From Streptomyces sp. NBC_01294 (GTDB lineage: Bacteria > Actinomycetota > Actinomycetes > Streptomycetales > Streptomycetaceae), in contig NZ_CP108423.1 of assembly GCF_035917235.1 (NCBI RefSeq), positions 6,043,501 to 6,107,500 on the forward strand: DNA of 64,000 nucleotides, read 5' to 3'. Numbering within the stretch: the first letter of the stretch is position 1; every line of letters starts with the position of its first letter. Below are positions 1-12,717 of the stretch, one piece after another. The notes beneath the pieces are model-generated. The model was not told the DNA's origin and made no database searches. It was given only the letters and a program-made list of their open reading frames with translations. A program made the translations under genes and the position numbers.

Positions 1-350
1 GCCTGGTCGGCAGCCGGGTCCGGCGGCAGGGTGGTCGAGCCTGCCACGACGAGCCTCATGCCTGCCGGGGCGGGGGCGGGGTCCGTCGGAAGGGTGGCGA
101 GGGCCGTGGGTGGCATCGGATCGACCGGGCCCCGCCCGCCCGCGGCCGTCCCGGCCGAGGGCAGTCCGGGACGGGCCGGGACGGGGGCGCGGCTCGCCAC
201 GGCGGCGGCCGGGTCCGGCGGGAGGGTGGCCGGGGCTGCCGGGGCTGCCGGGGCTGCCCGGGCGGGGGCGGGGGCCGGGGTCGGCGGGAGGGTGGCGAGG
301 GTGGTGTGTGTGTGTTCGGTCGGGGGGTTGGCGGGGGCCTCCGGGGTCAT
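1..350 (-). CDS. Partial Pro/Ala-rich protein of unknown function (5' end; continues beyond the window)
   Basis: On the minus strand an ATG at 350-348 overlaps the TGA of the upstream ADP-ribosylglycohydrolase gene in an ATGA arrangement. The frame stays open for 116 codons to the window edge. The product begins MTPEAPANPP and is very rich in Pro, Ala and Thr, with four imperfect repeats around a TLPPDPA-like core. Codon third positions are almost all G or C. I do not recognise it. The overlap suggests translational coupling, but a GC-rich low-complexity frame can stay open by chance, so the call is tentative. The stop and any globular domain lie outside the window. Confidence 0.45.
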   Translation of the reverse strand, partial: MTPEAPANPPTEHTHTTLATLPPTPAPAPARAAPAAPAAPATLPPDPAAAVASRAPVPARPGLPSAGTAAGGRGPVDPMPPTALATLPTDPAPAPAGMRLVVAGSTTLPPDPAADQ

Positions 351-1333
351 CGGGGGGCCTCGTATTCGGGGGTGAGGAGGTCCGCGATGTCCAGGACGTG
401 GTAGCCCCGCATCGAGGGGAGGCAGCTGCCGCGGACCGGGCCGATGGCCGAGGACCAGGCGGCGGGGATCGCGGCGGCGCCCGACATCGCGCCGGCCAGC
501 GCGCCCGCCACCGCCGCCGTGGTGTCCGCGTCGCGGCCCATGTTGACCGCGGTCAGGACCGAGGACGGGAAGTCGCCCCGGCACGCCGCGAACGCGCCGA
601 AGGCGAGGCCGACGGCTTCGGGGGCCAGGTCCGTCCACGGGTAGCCGCCGATGACCACCGCCGAGCGCACCGCCCGTTCGCCGCGCGGGGCGGCGGTGAC
701 CGCCCGGCGCAGCGAGCGGGCCGTCCAGGAGTCCGAGGGGATCACGGACAGGGCCGCGGAGACGACGGAGGCCGGGCTGCCGCCGGCCATCGCCGCGGCC
801 ACGCCCGCCGCCACCGCCTGGCCGCCGTAGATGCCCTCGCCGTCGTGGCTGACCGTGCCGTCGATGGCGACGAGCCGGGCCGCCTCCGCGGGCCGGCCCG
901 CCGCGAAGACTCCGAACGGCGCCGCCCGCATCGCCAGGCCGTCCGACCACGCGTGCCGGTGCTGCGCGGAGATGGGGGCCGCCAGCCCCCGGCGGAGGTT
1001 CTCCAGGGTGCCGCGCTCCGAGAAGCCCGCGCCGCGGAACGGGCCCTCGTCGAGGTCCGCGATCCAGTGGTGCCAGGCCCGCTCCACGTGGGAGACGGTG
1101 AGCGCCGAGCCGTGGCGGGCCAGCAGCAGCCCCGAGAAGATCGCGTACTCGGTGTCGTCCGTGCCCGCCGGGTCGTCCGACACGAAGCCTTCGATGCGGC
1201 CCCATTTCGCCCGGATCTCCGACGGCTTCATGTTCTCCGCCGGGGCGCCCAGCGCGTCGCCCACCGCGAGGCCCAGAAGAGCGCCCCTGGCCCGTTCGAG
1301 GAGGACCTGCGGATTGCATGCAATCAGCTCCAT
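347..1333 (-). CDS. ADP-ribosylglycohydrolase family protein
   Basis: 328 aa, DraG-like fold. This family hydrolyses ADP-ribose from proteins or small molecules using a binuclear Mg/Mn site. Metal-binding signatures are visible at both ends: GDALG near residue 25, TDDTEYA near 58-64 and NMGRDADTTAA near 285. The start is the ATG at 1333, preceded by GGAGAGG six bases upstream. The frame stays open further upstream, but that extension is antisense to the VIT gene and lacks family sequence. It is transcribed divergently from the VIT gene and overlaps the partial downstream gene by four bases. The substrate cannot be told from sequence. Confidence 0.93.
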   Translation of the reverse strand: MELIACNPQVLLERARGALLGLAVGDALGAPAENMKPSEIRAKWGRIEGFVSDDPAGTDDTEYAIFSGLLLARHGSALTVSHVERAWHHWIADLDEGPFRGAGFSERGTLENLRRGLAAPISAQHRHAWSDGLAMRAAPFGVFAAGRPAEAARLVAIDGTVSHDGEGIYGGQAVAAGVAAAMAGGSPASVVSAALSVIPSDSWTARSLRRAVTAAPRGERAVRSAVVIGGYPWTDLAPEAVGLAFGAFAACRGDFPSSVLTAVNMGRDADTTAAVAGALAGAMSGAAAIPAAWSSAIGPVRGSCLPSMRGYHVLDIADLLTPEYEAPR

Positions 1334-1580
1334 GGCGCGCCTCTCCACTTGATGGGACTCATGATGAGCCCTTGGGGGATTTGTGCCATGGCATGTGGTT
1401 TGTCGCTCGTCGCGAAACACCCCGCGCGCCCCGTCGTCACCCGGTCGCCGACCCGCAAAACCGCAGGTAAGTACGGCCTTCCTTGCTGGCGGGCGGCAGA
1501 AATCGTGCGTAGTTTCGAGGTGTTCAGGGGGAGCGGGGCGCGTCACGGCGCCCGTTGGCACAAATGGGGAGATACGCCGC

Positions 1581-2312
1581 ATGTCCATCATTGACATCGA
1601 AGCACCACTGCACACCGCCCACCGCGACAACCACACCCACCGCGACGTCAACGGTGGATGGCTGCGGCCGGCCGTGTTCGGTGCGATGGACGGGCTCGTC
1701 TCCAACCTCGCGCTGATGACCGGCGTGGCGGGCGGCGCCGTCGCCCCGCAGACCATCGTGATCACCGGCCTGGCGGGTCTCGCGGCAGGCGCCTTCTCGA
1801 TGGCGGCCGGCGAATACACCTCCGTCGCCTCGCAGCGCGAACTGGTCCTCGCCGAACTCGACATCGAGCGTCAGCAGTTGCGCAAGCACCCGGTCGACGA
1901 GATGGAGGAGCTCGCCGAGCTCTACGTCTCCCGCGGCGTCGAGCCGCCGCTCGCCCGCGAGGTCGCCATGCAGCTGTCCCGCGACCCCGAGCAGGCGCTG
2001 GAGATCCACGCCCGCGAGGAGCTCGGGATCGACCCCGACGACCTGCCCTCGCCGATGGTCGCCGCCGTCTCGTCCTTCGGCTCCTTCGCGCTGGGCGCGC
2101 TGCTCCCCGTACTGCCGTACCTGCTCGGCGCCACGTCCCTGTGGCCCGCCGTGCTGCTGGCCCTGGCCGGGCTCTTCGCCTGTGGCGCGGTCGTCTCCCG
2201 GGTCACCGCCCGGTCCTGGTGGTACAGCGGACTGCGCCAGCTGGTCCTCGGTGGCGCGGCCGCCGGTGTGACGTACATCCTGGGAACCTGGATCGGCGGG
2301 GCCATAGGCTGA
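1581..2312 (+). CDS. VIT1/CCC1 family membrane transporter
   Basis: 243 aa integral membrane protein of the vacuolar iron transporter family, expected to move Fe2+ or Mn2+ across the cytoplasmic membrane. An N-terminal segment ([20 protein letters not shown]) and the [14 protein letters not shown] stretch match the family's first helices. A charged cytoplasmic region follows at about residues 85-150, then three more hydrophobic helices. The start at 1581 is preceded by GGGGAGA. It lies between the divergent glycohydrolase and gltB, with its own promoter region. Metal specificity is not readable from sequence. Confidence 0.92.
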   Translation: MSIIDIEAPLHTAHRDNHTHRDVNGGWLRPAVFGAMDGLVSNLALMTGVAGGAVAPQTIVITGLAGLAAGAFSMAAGEYTSVASQRELVLAELDIERQQLRKHPVDEMEELAELYVSRGVEPPLAREVAMQLSRDPEQALEIHAREELGIDPDDLPSPMVAAVSSFGSFALGALLPVLPYLLGATSLWPAVLLALAGLFACGAVVSRVTARSWWYSGLRQLVLGGAAAGVTYILGTWIGGAIG

Positions 2313-2626
2313 CCGGCCTGGGAGTGAGACACTATGCAGACTGCAACATAAGTAGTCCGTTACCCGGCGGTTTCGATTCCGTGTCCACCGGGCATCACAC
2401 CAGGACTCCGGGCAACGATGCCCGTCCTGCACCGGGACCTTCGCCTCGCCATCCACACGTCAGCGCCGCGAAAGTCCCCTCTTCCTGCCTCGTGCGTGTC
2501 CGCATGCTGGAATGGCATATCCGCTTCTCGGGATTGTCGTCATCATGTAATCTGCACGAAATTTCGCAGAGGGCCAACGTCGTCCCTCGGCTATGCACAT
2601 ATGCCACGACGACGACGGGAGAGCCG
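2313..2626 (+). promoter_or_regulatory. gltBD upstream region with a GlnR-like box at 2547-2562
   Basis: This 314-bp gene-free stretch is noticeably less GC-rich than its surroundings. At 2547 it holds GTAAT, six bases (ctgcac), then GAAAT. This fits the GlnR consensus gTnAc-n6-GaAAc with the final C replaced by T in each half. The site lies 65 bp before the gltB start. GlnR controls nitrogen assimilation in Streptomyces, so control of glutamate synthase is reasonable, but binding here is inferred. No convincing terminator for the VIT gene was seen. Confidence 0.45.
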
Positions 2627-7217
<4,591 letters not shown>

Positions 7218-7225
<8 letters not shown>

Positions 7226-8678
7226 CCCGAAGGGCTTCCTCACCACCCCGCGCGAGACCGCCTGCTCCCGTCCCGTCGCCGACCGGCTGAAGGACTGGAA
7301 CGAGGTCTACGTCCCGGGCTCGCTGCTCCCGATCATCAGCAAGCAGGCCGGCCGCTGCATGGACTGCGGCATCCCGTTCTGCCACAACGGGTGCCCGCTC
7401 GGGAACCTGATCCCCGAGTGGAACGACTTCGCGTACCGCGAGGACTGGTCGGCGGCGTCCGAGCGCCTGCACGCCACGAACAACTTCCCGGAGTTCACGG
7501 GCCGCCTGTGCCCGGCCCCGTGCGAGTCGGCGTGCGTCCTCGGCATCAACCAGCCGGCCGTCACGATCAAGAACGTCGAAGTCTCGATCATCGACAAGGC
7601 CTGGGACAACGGGAACGTCACCCCGCAGCCGCCGGAGCGCCTGTCCGGCAAGACGGCCGCCGTCATCGGCTCCGGCCCGGCGGGTCTCGCCGCGGCCCAG
7701 CAGCTGACCCGGGCCGGGCACACGGTGGTGGTGTACGAGCGCGCCGACCGCGTCGGCGGCCTGCTGCGCTACGGCATCCCCGAGTTCAAGATGGAGAAGG
7801 TGCACATCAACCGCCGCATCGAGCAGATGCGCGCGGAGGGCACCAAGTTCCGCACCGGCATCGAGGTCGGGCGCGACATCACGGCCACCGACCTGCGCAA
7901 GCGGTTCGACGCCGTGGTCATCGCGGCGGGCGCCACGGTCTCCCGCGACCTCCCGGTCCCGGGCCGTGAGCTGAACGGCATCCACTTCGCCATGGAGTAC
8001 CTGCCGCTCGCGAACAAGGTCCAGGAGGGCGACTTCATGGCGCCCCCCATCACGGCCGAGGGCAAGCACGTGGTCGTCATCGGCGGCGGCGACACCGGCG
8101 CGGACTGCGTGGGCACCGCCCACCGCCAGGGCGCGGCCTCGGTCACGCAGCTGGAGATCATGCCGAAGCCGGGCGAGGACCGCAACGCGAACCAGCCCTG
8201 GCCGACGTTCCCCATGCTGTACAAGGTCACCTCCGCGCACGAGGAGGGCGGCGAGCGGGTCTACTCCGTCTCCACCACCCACTTCGAGGGCGACGAGGAC
8301 GGCAACGTCAAGGCCCTGCACCTGGTCGAGGTCGAGTTCGTCGACGGCAAGCTCACCCAGAAGCCCGGTACCGCGCGCGTCCTCCCGGCGCAGCTGGTCA
8401 CCCTGGCGATGGGCTTCACGGGCACGGACCAGGAGAACGGCCTGGTCCAGCAGTTCGGCCTGGGGATGGACGCCCGCGGCAACATCGAGCGCGACGCCTC
8501 CTACGCGACCAACGTCGACGGCGTCTTCGTCGCCGGCGACGCGGGCCGCGGCCAGTCGCTCATCGTGTGGGCCATCGCGGAGGGCCGCTCGGCCGCCCGC
8601 GGCGTGGACCGCTTCCTGACCGGCAGCAGCGCCCTCCCGTACCCGGTCAAGCCGACGGACCGCTCCCTGACGGTGTAA
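7218..8678 (+). CDS. gltD: Glutamate synthase (NADPH) small subunit
   Basis: 486 aa beta subunit. It oxidises NADPH and passes electrons through FAD and 4Fe-4S clusters to GltB. The N-terminal cysteine clusters are [15 protein letters not shown] (about residues 42-57) and [12 protein letters not shown] (about 95-106). The FAD Rossmann motif is [12 protein letters not shown] and the NADPH motif is [12 protein letters not shown]. The start overlaps the end of gltB by eight bases, indicating one operon and coupled translation. A GC-rich hairpin follows the stop. Confidence 0.98.
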
Positions 8679-8692
8679 CACCGGCAGTACCC

Positions 8693-8712
8693 CCCGCCCC
8701 GCGAGGGGCGGG
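8693..8712 (+). terminator. Hairpin after gltD
   Basis: A short perfect stem, CCCGCCCC / GGGGCGGG with a GCGA loop, lies 14 bp after the gltD stop. There is no T-tract, as is common for Streptomyces terminators. Confidence 0.5.
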
Positions 8713-8896
8713 ACCCCTCATACGGTCCGTACAACGGCGTACGGAACTCCGACACCGCGCCCGCCACGTCCCCGACCAGGGGTGGCGGGCGCTGTGGCGT
8801 TATGTAGTCATACCAATGCGTTCCGCTGTCGCGGTGGCATGGTGAGGACTACGCTTTTCGCTGAGCAAGGGGACTGCGGAAGCGGGGAGTTGTCGC

Positions 8897-9736
8897 ATGG
8901 CCAAGCCGAAGGGCGAGGGTGGCGCGGCGCAGACGCCGGAGGAGTTCGCCCGCGAGGAACTGCGGCGGCACCGCGAGGGAGCCGGCCTGACCCAGGAAGG
9001 TCTGGGCGAGCGGATCTTCACCACCGGTTCTTACGTCGGACAGATGGAGTGCGGCCAGCGTCGGCTGCGTCCTGAGATCGCCGTCCTGATCGACAAGGAG
9101 CTCGGCACCGGGGACTACTTCACCCGCCTCTCCAAGGCGTTCAAGTCCAAGCACGTGGAGTACTTCGCGGTCGCGGCGGAGCTGGAAGTCCAGGCAACGG
9201 CGATCTACGAGTACTGTTCCAGCCTGGTTCTTGGGCTGCTCCAGACTGAGGACTACGCGCGGGCGGTGATCCGCGGCGGCAATCCCACCGCGCTCGATGC
9301 CTACGTCGAATCACTGGTCGCGTCCCGCATAGGGCGCCAACGGCTCCTCGACGATCCAGCGACTCCCGAGCTGTGGGTCGTCCTGCACGAGGCAGTGCTG
9401 CGGACGGTGGTCGGCGGGCACGGTGTGATGGCCGCTCAGCTAGGGCGCATCGCCGCCTATGTCCACGCCCACCGGATCACCCTGCAAGTGGTGCCCTTCT
9501 CCGCCGGAGCCCAAGGCACCCTGGGCTCGTTGGTCACCATCATGCAGTTCGCCGACGCGCCTGACGTGGTCTATACGGAAGGGCCCCGAGTGGGGCACTT
9601 GATCGACTATCCGGCCCTGGTTCAGCGGCACTGGAAGCTCTACGATCTGGCGAGGGCCGCCGCGCTGGCTCCGGCGGCGTCCTTGGCCTTGATCGAGTCG
9701 GTGGCGGAGGAACACGCGATATGCGCGCAGATGTGA
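8897..9736 (+). CDS. XRE-type helix-turn-helix regulator with DUF5753 ligand domain (Scr1-like)
   Basis: 279 aa. An N-terminal HTH at about residues 20-75 (GLTQEGLGERIFTTGSYVGQ) is followed by a DUF5753 domain from about residue 90 (FAVAAELEVQATAIYEYCSS, GLLQTEDYARAVI) to the C-terminus. Such proteins are very numerous in Streptomyces and are paired with small DUF397 proteins. The S. coelicolor Scr1/Scr2 pair is the studied example, and some databases call these antitoxin-like. The DUF397 gene follows with a 16-bp overlap, so the two are co-translated. Target genes are unknown. Confidence 0.9.
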   Translation: MAKPKGEGGAAQTPEEFAREELRRHREGAGLTQEGLGERIFTTGSYVGQMECGQRRLRPEIAVLIDKELGTGDYFTRLSKAFKSKHVEYFAVAAELEVQATAIYEYCSSLVLGLLQTEDYARAVIRGGNPTALDAYVESLVASRIGRQRLLDDPATPELWVVLHEAVLRTVVGGHGVMAAQLGRIAAYVHAHRITLQVVPFSAGAQGTLGSLVTIMQFADAPDVVYTEGPRVGHLIDYPALVQRHWKLYDLARAAALAPAASLALIESVAEEHAICAQM

Positions 9737-9921
9737 ACAACCTGTCCTGGCGGAAGTCCTCCTACAGCAACTCCGACGGCGCGAGTTGCGTCGAGGTGTC
9801 CGACGACCTCCCCGGCCTGGTCCCCGTCCGCGACAGCAAGCTGGCGGGCAACGGTCCGGTGCTCGCCTTTGCTGCCGCGGCCTGGGCCTCCTTCATCCGG
9901 GACGTGACCGGCCGGGGCTGA
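9721..9921 (+). CDS. DUF397 small protein (Scr2-like partner)
   Basis: 66 aa. It has the typical DUF397 signature WRKSSYSNSDGASCVEVS near the N-terminus and VRDSK followed by FAAAAWASFIRDV at the end. These proteins are thought to act with the adjacent HTH/DUF5753 regulator. The start lies inside the 3' end of that gene. It is convergent with the secreted-protein gene, 13 bp away. Confidence 0.9.
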   Translation: MRADVNNLSWRKSSYSNSDGASCVEVSDDLPGLVPVRDSKLAGNGPVLAFAAAAWASFIRDVTGRG

Positions 9922-9934
9922 TGCCCGTGGGTGG

Positions 9935-10369
9935 CTACTCGGGCTGGACGACCGTGGCGCCCCAGCGTATGGACGGGGACGATGCCGTCACGGTGGCTCC
10001 GAAGCCGCCGTGGAGGCCCGTGCCGAGGGGGACGGTGACGCGGGACGGGCTGCCCGCCGGGCAGTCCAGGGTGAACGGCGCCGGGTCCCGGTCCGGGTGG
10101 TTGTCCAGGCGGAACGCCACCTCGATGCTGCCGCCGCCCTCGCACGCGAAGGTGGTGAAGGTGTCCAGTGACGAGGCGAGGCCGCCCGAGACGAAGCCCC
10201 CGTTGCCGGTCTGCTCCTGTACCCAGATCAGCCCGTCGGGCCCCGGGTAGCCGATCAACTCCTCCTGCGCCGAGGCCTGCCCCGCCCCCACACCCACAGC
10301 GAGCGCCGCCGCGACCGCTGTGACCGTTGCGAGCGCGAGGGTCCTGCCCCGGCTGACGACGTGCTTCAT
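9935..10369 (-). CDS. Small secreted protein, function unknown
   Basis: 144 aa with a clear Sec signal peptide: basic MKHVVSRGR, a hydrophobic alanine/valine core, and a likely cut after GQASA near residue 32. The mature part (~112 aa) is acidic and probably beta-rich, with two cysteines (FACEGGG, TLDCPAG) that could form a disulfide. The ATG at 10369 is preferred over the one four codons upstream because GGGGAA lies just before it. I do not recognise a family. Confidence 0.75.
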   Translation of the reverse strand: MKHVVSRGRTLALATVTAVAAALAVGVGAGQASAQEELIGYPGPDGLIWVQEQTGNGGFVSGGLASSLDTFTTFACEGGGSIEVAFRLDNHPDRDPAPFTLDCPAGSPSRVTVPLGTGLHGGFGATVTASSPSIRWGATVVQPE

Positions 10370-10487
10370 GCGTTCCCCCATGGATGCGTTGAGCGAATCC
10401 GAACCCGAATCCGACTCCGTCCACGCTAACCGGGGCCACTGACAACAGCCCTGCTCCGGAAGGCCGTCGTTCCCCTGCTGTCCAGGG

Positions 10488-10799
10488 TCAACCCGGTTCG
10501 GCCATGTCTGAGCCGGCCGGCTTCGGGGGCCGCTGGTGGCCGCACTCCAGCCGGGTTCCGTCGGCGTCGGTCACTGTGTACTCGAGGACGAGCTTCGTCG
10601 GGTCGCCGTCCTCGTAGGGCCACACCGTGATGCCTCCCTCCCAGACGAGGGTGGAGAACCAGACATCGATCCCCTCGGCTTCGGGCGCGACCGTGAAGAC
10701 CTCACCCGGTTTCAGATAGAAGTCCTCACCGTACGGCTCGATGAAGAGACAGAAGTCACTTTCGCCTGCATTCTCCACAGGCAGCCTGTTGCGTCCCAC
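10488..10799 (-). CDS. Hypothetical small protein, function unknown
   Basis: 103 aa from a GTG at 10799. The product has alternating acidic and aromatic segments (FCLFIEPYGEDFYLKPGEVF, WFSTLVWEGGITVWPYEDG), consistent with a small beta-sandwich. No family is recognised. A run of eleven G residues (minus strand; C at 10804-10814) ends five bases before the GTG and could act as the ribosome binding site. An upstream extension through this run to 10853 is possible but would add a low-complexity Gly/Arg leader. Confidence 0.6.
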   Translation of the reverse strand: MGRNRLPVENAGESDFCLFIEPYGEDFYLKPGEVFTVAPEAEGIDVWFSTLVWEGGITVWPYEDGDPTKLVLEYTVTDADGTRLECGHQRPPKPAGSDMAEPG

Positions 10800-10917
10800 T
10801 CGTCCCCCCCCCCCAAGACCGCTACCCCGATGGCCGCGCCACAGTATCCGCATCCGCCCACGCCGGCACGGCTACCTTCAAGCAGCCCATGCCCGACCGG
10901 CCGCGCCCGGTACGGCA

Positions 10918-10954
10918 GCAGGGCCCGGACCGCGCGTTGCGGTCCGGGCCCTGC
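10918..10954 (-). terminator. Strong hairpin downstream of the 10988-11203 gene
   Basis: A perfect 16-bp stem, GCAGGGCCCGGACCGC and its complement, flanks a GCGTT loop, 33 bp after the stop of the small minus-strand gene. There is no T-tract. Confidence 0.7.
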
Positions 10955-10987
10955 CCCCGTGCGGTGCCGCCCTGCGGCGGCGGTGCG

Positions 10988-11203
10988 TCAGCTCTGCGCG
11001 GCGTCGTCGCCCGCCTGCCCCGCGCCCTCGGCCACGCCTGCCTTCTCGCGCATCTTGCGCACCAGCTCCGCCTTCTGGTCGGCGGCACCCTGGCGGTCGA
11101 GGTTGCGGTGCGGGCCGTTGTTCTGCCGTTCGGCGCGGGACAGCTTCTTGCGCTGGCCGCCGCCCTGGCCCACGGGATTGTTGATGTTCTTGCTTACGGT
11201 CAC
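10988..11203 (-). CDS. Small basic protein, resembles DUF6243
   Basis: 71 aa: MTVSKNINNPVGQGGGQRKK at the start, then SRAERQNNGPHRN, then a likely helix ELVRKMREKAG near residues 46-56. The composition, Gly-rich start and C-terminal LVRKMREKA helix resemble a small Streptomyces-specific family (DUF6243); this is my recollection and not a search result. It carries a strong hairpin downstream and stands alone. Function is unknown. Confidence 0.65.
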   Translation of the reverse strand: MTVSKNINNPVGQGGGQRKKLSRAERQNNGPHRNLDRQGAADQKAELVRKMREKAGVAEGAGQAGDDAAQS

Positions 11204-11448
11204 GGGTTCTCCCGGTAATGATGTGAAGTGATCTACGGATTCATCGGTGGGGGACGGGCGGCGACGTCGAAAGACGTCAGCAGGGGCCCATCACGCTCTC
11301 ACTCGTAAATCGGCGCCTGGAAGAACATGACAAAGACGTTACCCGGTTCCGTCGGCCCCGCACACCACCCCTTTCGCCGCCCCGGCGCCGGCCGGCCTTC
11401 GGCGAGCGCCCGGGGCAGGTCCAGAGGGGCGCTACCGGGCCGCTGCGA
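11204..11448. other. Intergenic region, nothing recognised
   Basis: A 245-bp gap upstream of the small basic protein gene and downstream of the 11449-12024 gene. It includes a less GC-rich stretch around 11290-11345, which could hold the promoter of the minus-strand gene ending at 11203. No repeat, RNA or open frame of interest was seen. Confidence 0.4.
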
Positions 11449-12024
11449 TCAGCGGGACTGGAAGTTCCAGAGCACGGCGACTTCGTCGTCGTTCACGGCG
11501 ATCAGCCCGGCGTCCCAGTCGTACTGGCTGAAGGGGTGATGGCTCCGGGAGGATTGCCTGTAGAAATCGGGTCGGTCGCCTCTCCAGCCGAGGTTGGTGT
11601 GGAAGCGGGTGCCGTCCGGGAAGCGCGACAGGATCACGTCAGCCCGGCGTTCCATCTCCGGTCTGCGTTCCTCCCAGCGCCAGGTCTTGGCGACGTCCAG
11701 ACCGAGTACTCCCAGCAGCACGACCAGCGACCGCACCGAGGACGGGGGGAGTTCCCTCACCCTTGGCAGGTGGCGTTCTGCGTCCGCGGGTGTGGAGGGT
11801 GTCTCCAGCCACGGGAACAGCGGGTCCTCCCGGCGCTCCTCCTCGCCCTCGTAGGGGTCGATGGATTCCCAGGCTCGCGGGTCCCGCGTCTCCAGGCGCA
11901 TGATCGCCCCGACGTCGAGCCACCACTCGTCGTGCTCGCGCGGAGCGACGCCGACGAACGTGGAGAGCCGCTCGTACAGCTTGAGCGCGTCGGCCCATGC
12001 TTCCGCATCCAGATCCTGGCGCAT
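11449..12024 (-). CDS. Tandem paralogue A, function unknown
   Basis: 191 aa. It aligns end to end with the next gene upstream (12050-12622). Shared blocks are WADALKLYE near residue 10, WWLD near 35, LETRDPRAW near 45, SVRSLVVLLGVLGLDV near 103-118, and GTRFHTNLGWRGDRP with DAGLIAVNDDEVAVLW at the end. The ATG at 12024 gives a length matching the paralogue and follows AGGAAG. I do not recognise the family. It looks like a soluble alpha/beta protein without signal or membrane segment. It lies 25 bp after the paralogue, so the two are probably one operon. Confidence 0.75.
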   Translation of the reverse strand: MRQDLDAEAWADALKLYERLSTFVGVAPREHDEWWLDVGAIMRLETRDPRAWESIDPYEGEEERREDPLFPWLETPSTPADAERHLPRVRELPPSSVRSLVVLLGVLGLDVAKTWRWEERRPEMERRADVILSRFPDGTRFHTNLGWRGDRPDFYRQSSRSHHPFSQYDWDAGLIAVNDDEVAVLWNFQSR

Positions 12025-12049
12025 CAGCTTCCTGTCGGTCGGGGTCAAG

Positions 12050-12622
12050 TCATATGGGCTCGAAGGTCCAGAACACGGCGACTTCGTCGTCGTTCACGGC
12101 GATGAGTCCGGCGTCCCAGCCGAACTGGCTGAACGGGTCCATCCCGGTCACGGGCTGCTCGTAGAAGGCCGGGTGGTCGCCTTTCCATCCGAGGTTCGAA
12201 TAGAAGTGTGTGCCGGCCGGGAAGCGCGACATGATCGCCTCGGCCCGGTGCTCCATCCCGGGGCGGCGTCGTTCCCAGTTCGATGCCTTCGACACGTCCA
12301 TGCCGAGGATGCCGAGCAGCACCAGCAGTGATCGGACCGAGGCGCGGGGGAGTTGCTTCACCCGGCCCTGGAAACGCTCTGCTTCCTCCATCGTCGCCGG
12401 GGGATCCAGCCACGGGTAGATCGGATCCACCCGGAGGTCGAACTCCTCCTCGTCCGGATCGATCGACCGCCACCCGCGAGGGTCGCGGGCCTCCAGCCGG
12501 ACGATCGAGGTGAAGTCGAGCCACCACCTCCCGTGGACGCGGGGTGCGACGGAGACGAAGGTGTAGCTCGACTCGTACAGGTCGAGGGCGTCCGCCCAGG
12601 TTTCCGAAGTCAGGGGTTCCAT
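12050..12622 (-). CDS. Tandem paralogue B, function unknown
   Basis: 190 aa, clearly homologous to the downstream gene, particularly in the last 40 residues (FSQFGWDAGLIAVNDDEVAV). The start at 12622 (MEPLTSETWADAL) gives the same N-terminal register as the paralogue. Identity by eye is moderate in the middle and high at the C-terminus, suggesting an old local duplication. The function is unknown. A G/C-rich octamer array lies immediately upstream at 12651-12703. Confidence 0.75.
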   Translation of the reverse strand: MEPLTSETWADALDLYESSYTFVSVAPRVHGRWWLDFTSIVRLEARDPRGWRSIDPDEEEFDLRVDPIYPWLDPPATMEEAERFQGRVKQLPRASVRSLLVLLGILGMDVSKASNWERRRPGMEHRAEAIMSRFPAGTHFYSNLGWKGDHPAFYEQPVTGMDPFSQFGWDAGLIAVNDDEVAVFWTFEPI

Positions 12623-12650
12623 TTTCCGTTCCACTACTGAGGCTACGGCT

Positions 12651-12703
12651 GCCGGGCTGCCGGGCTGCCGGGCTGCCGGGCTGCCGGGCTGCCGGGCTGC
12701 CGG
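12651..12703. repeat. Tandem octamer repeat (GCCGGGCT)
   Basis: Six perfect copies of GCCGGGCT plus a partial copy lie between two minus-strand genes. Such a short perfect array is prone to slippage and is likely variable in length between strains. It sits in the leader of the paralogue B gene. Confidence 0.9.
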
Positions 12704-12717
12704 CCGGGCGAGCCCCG

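Noticed and set aside
347..1864. Longer glycohydrolase reading frame starting near 1864
   Set aside because: The extra 177 codons are antisense to the VIT gene and unlike the family; the ATG at 1333 has a good RBS and places GDALG correctly.
12651..12703. CRISPR-like array
   Set aside because: The units are contiguous octamers without spacers, and no cas genes are present. The same applies to the other tandem arrays.
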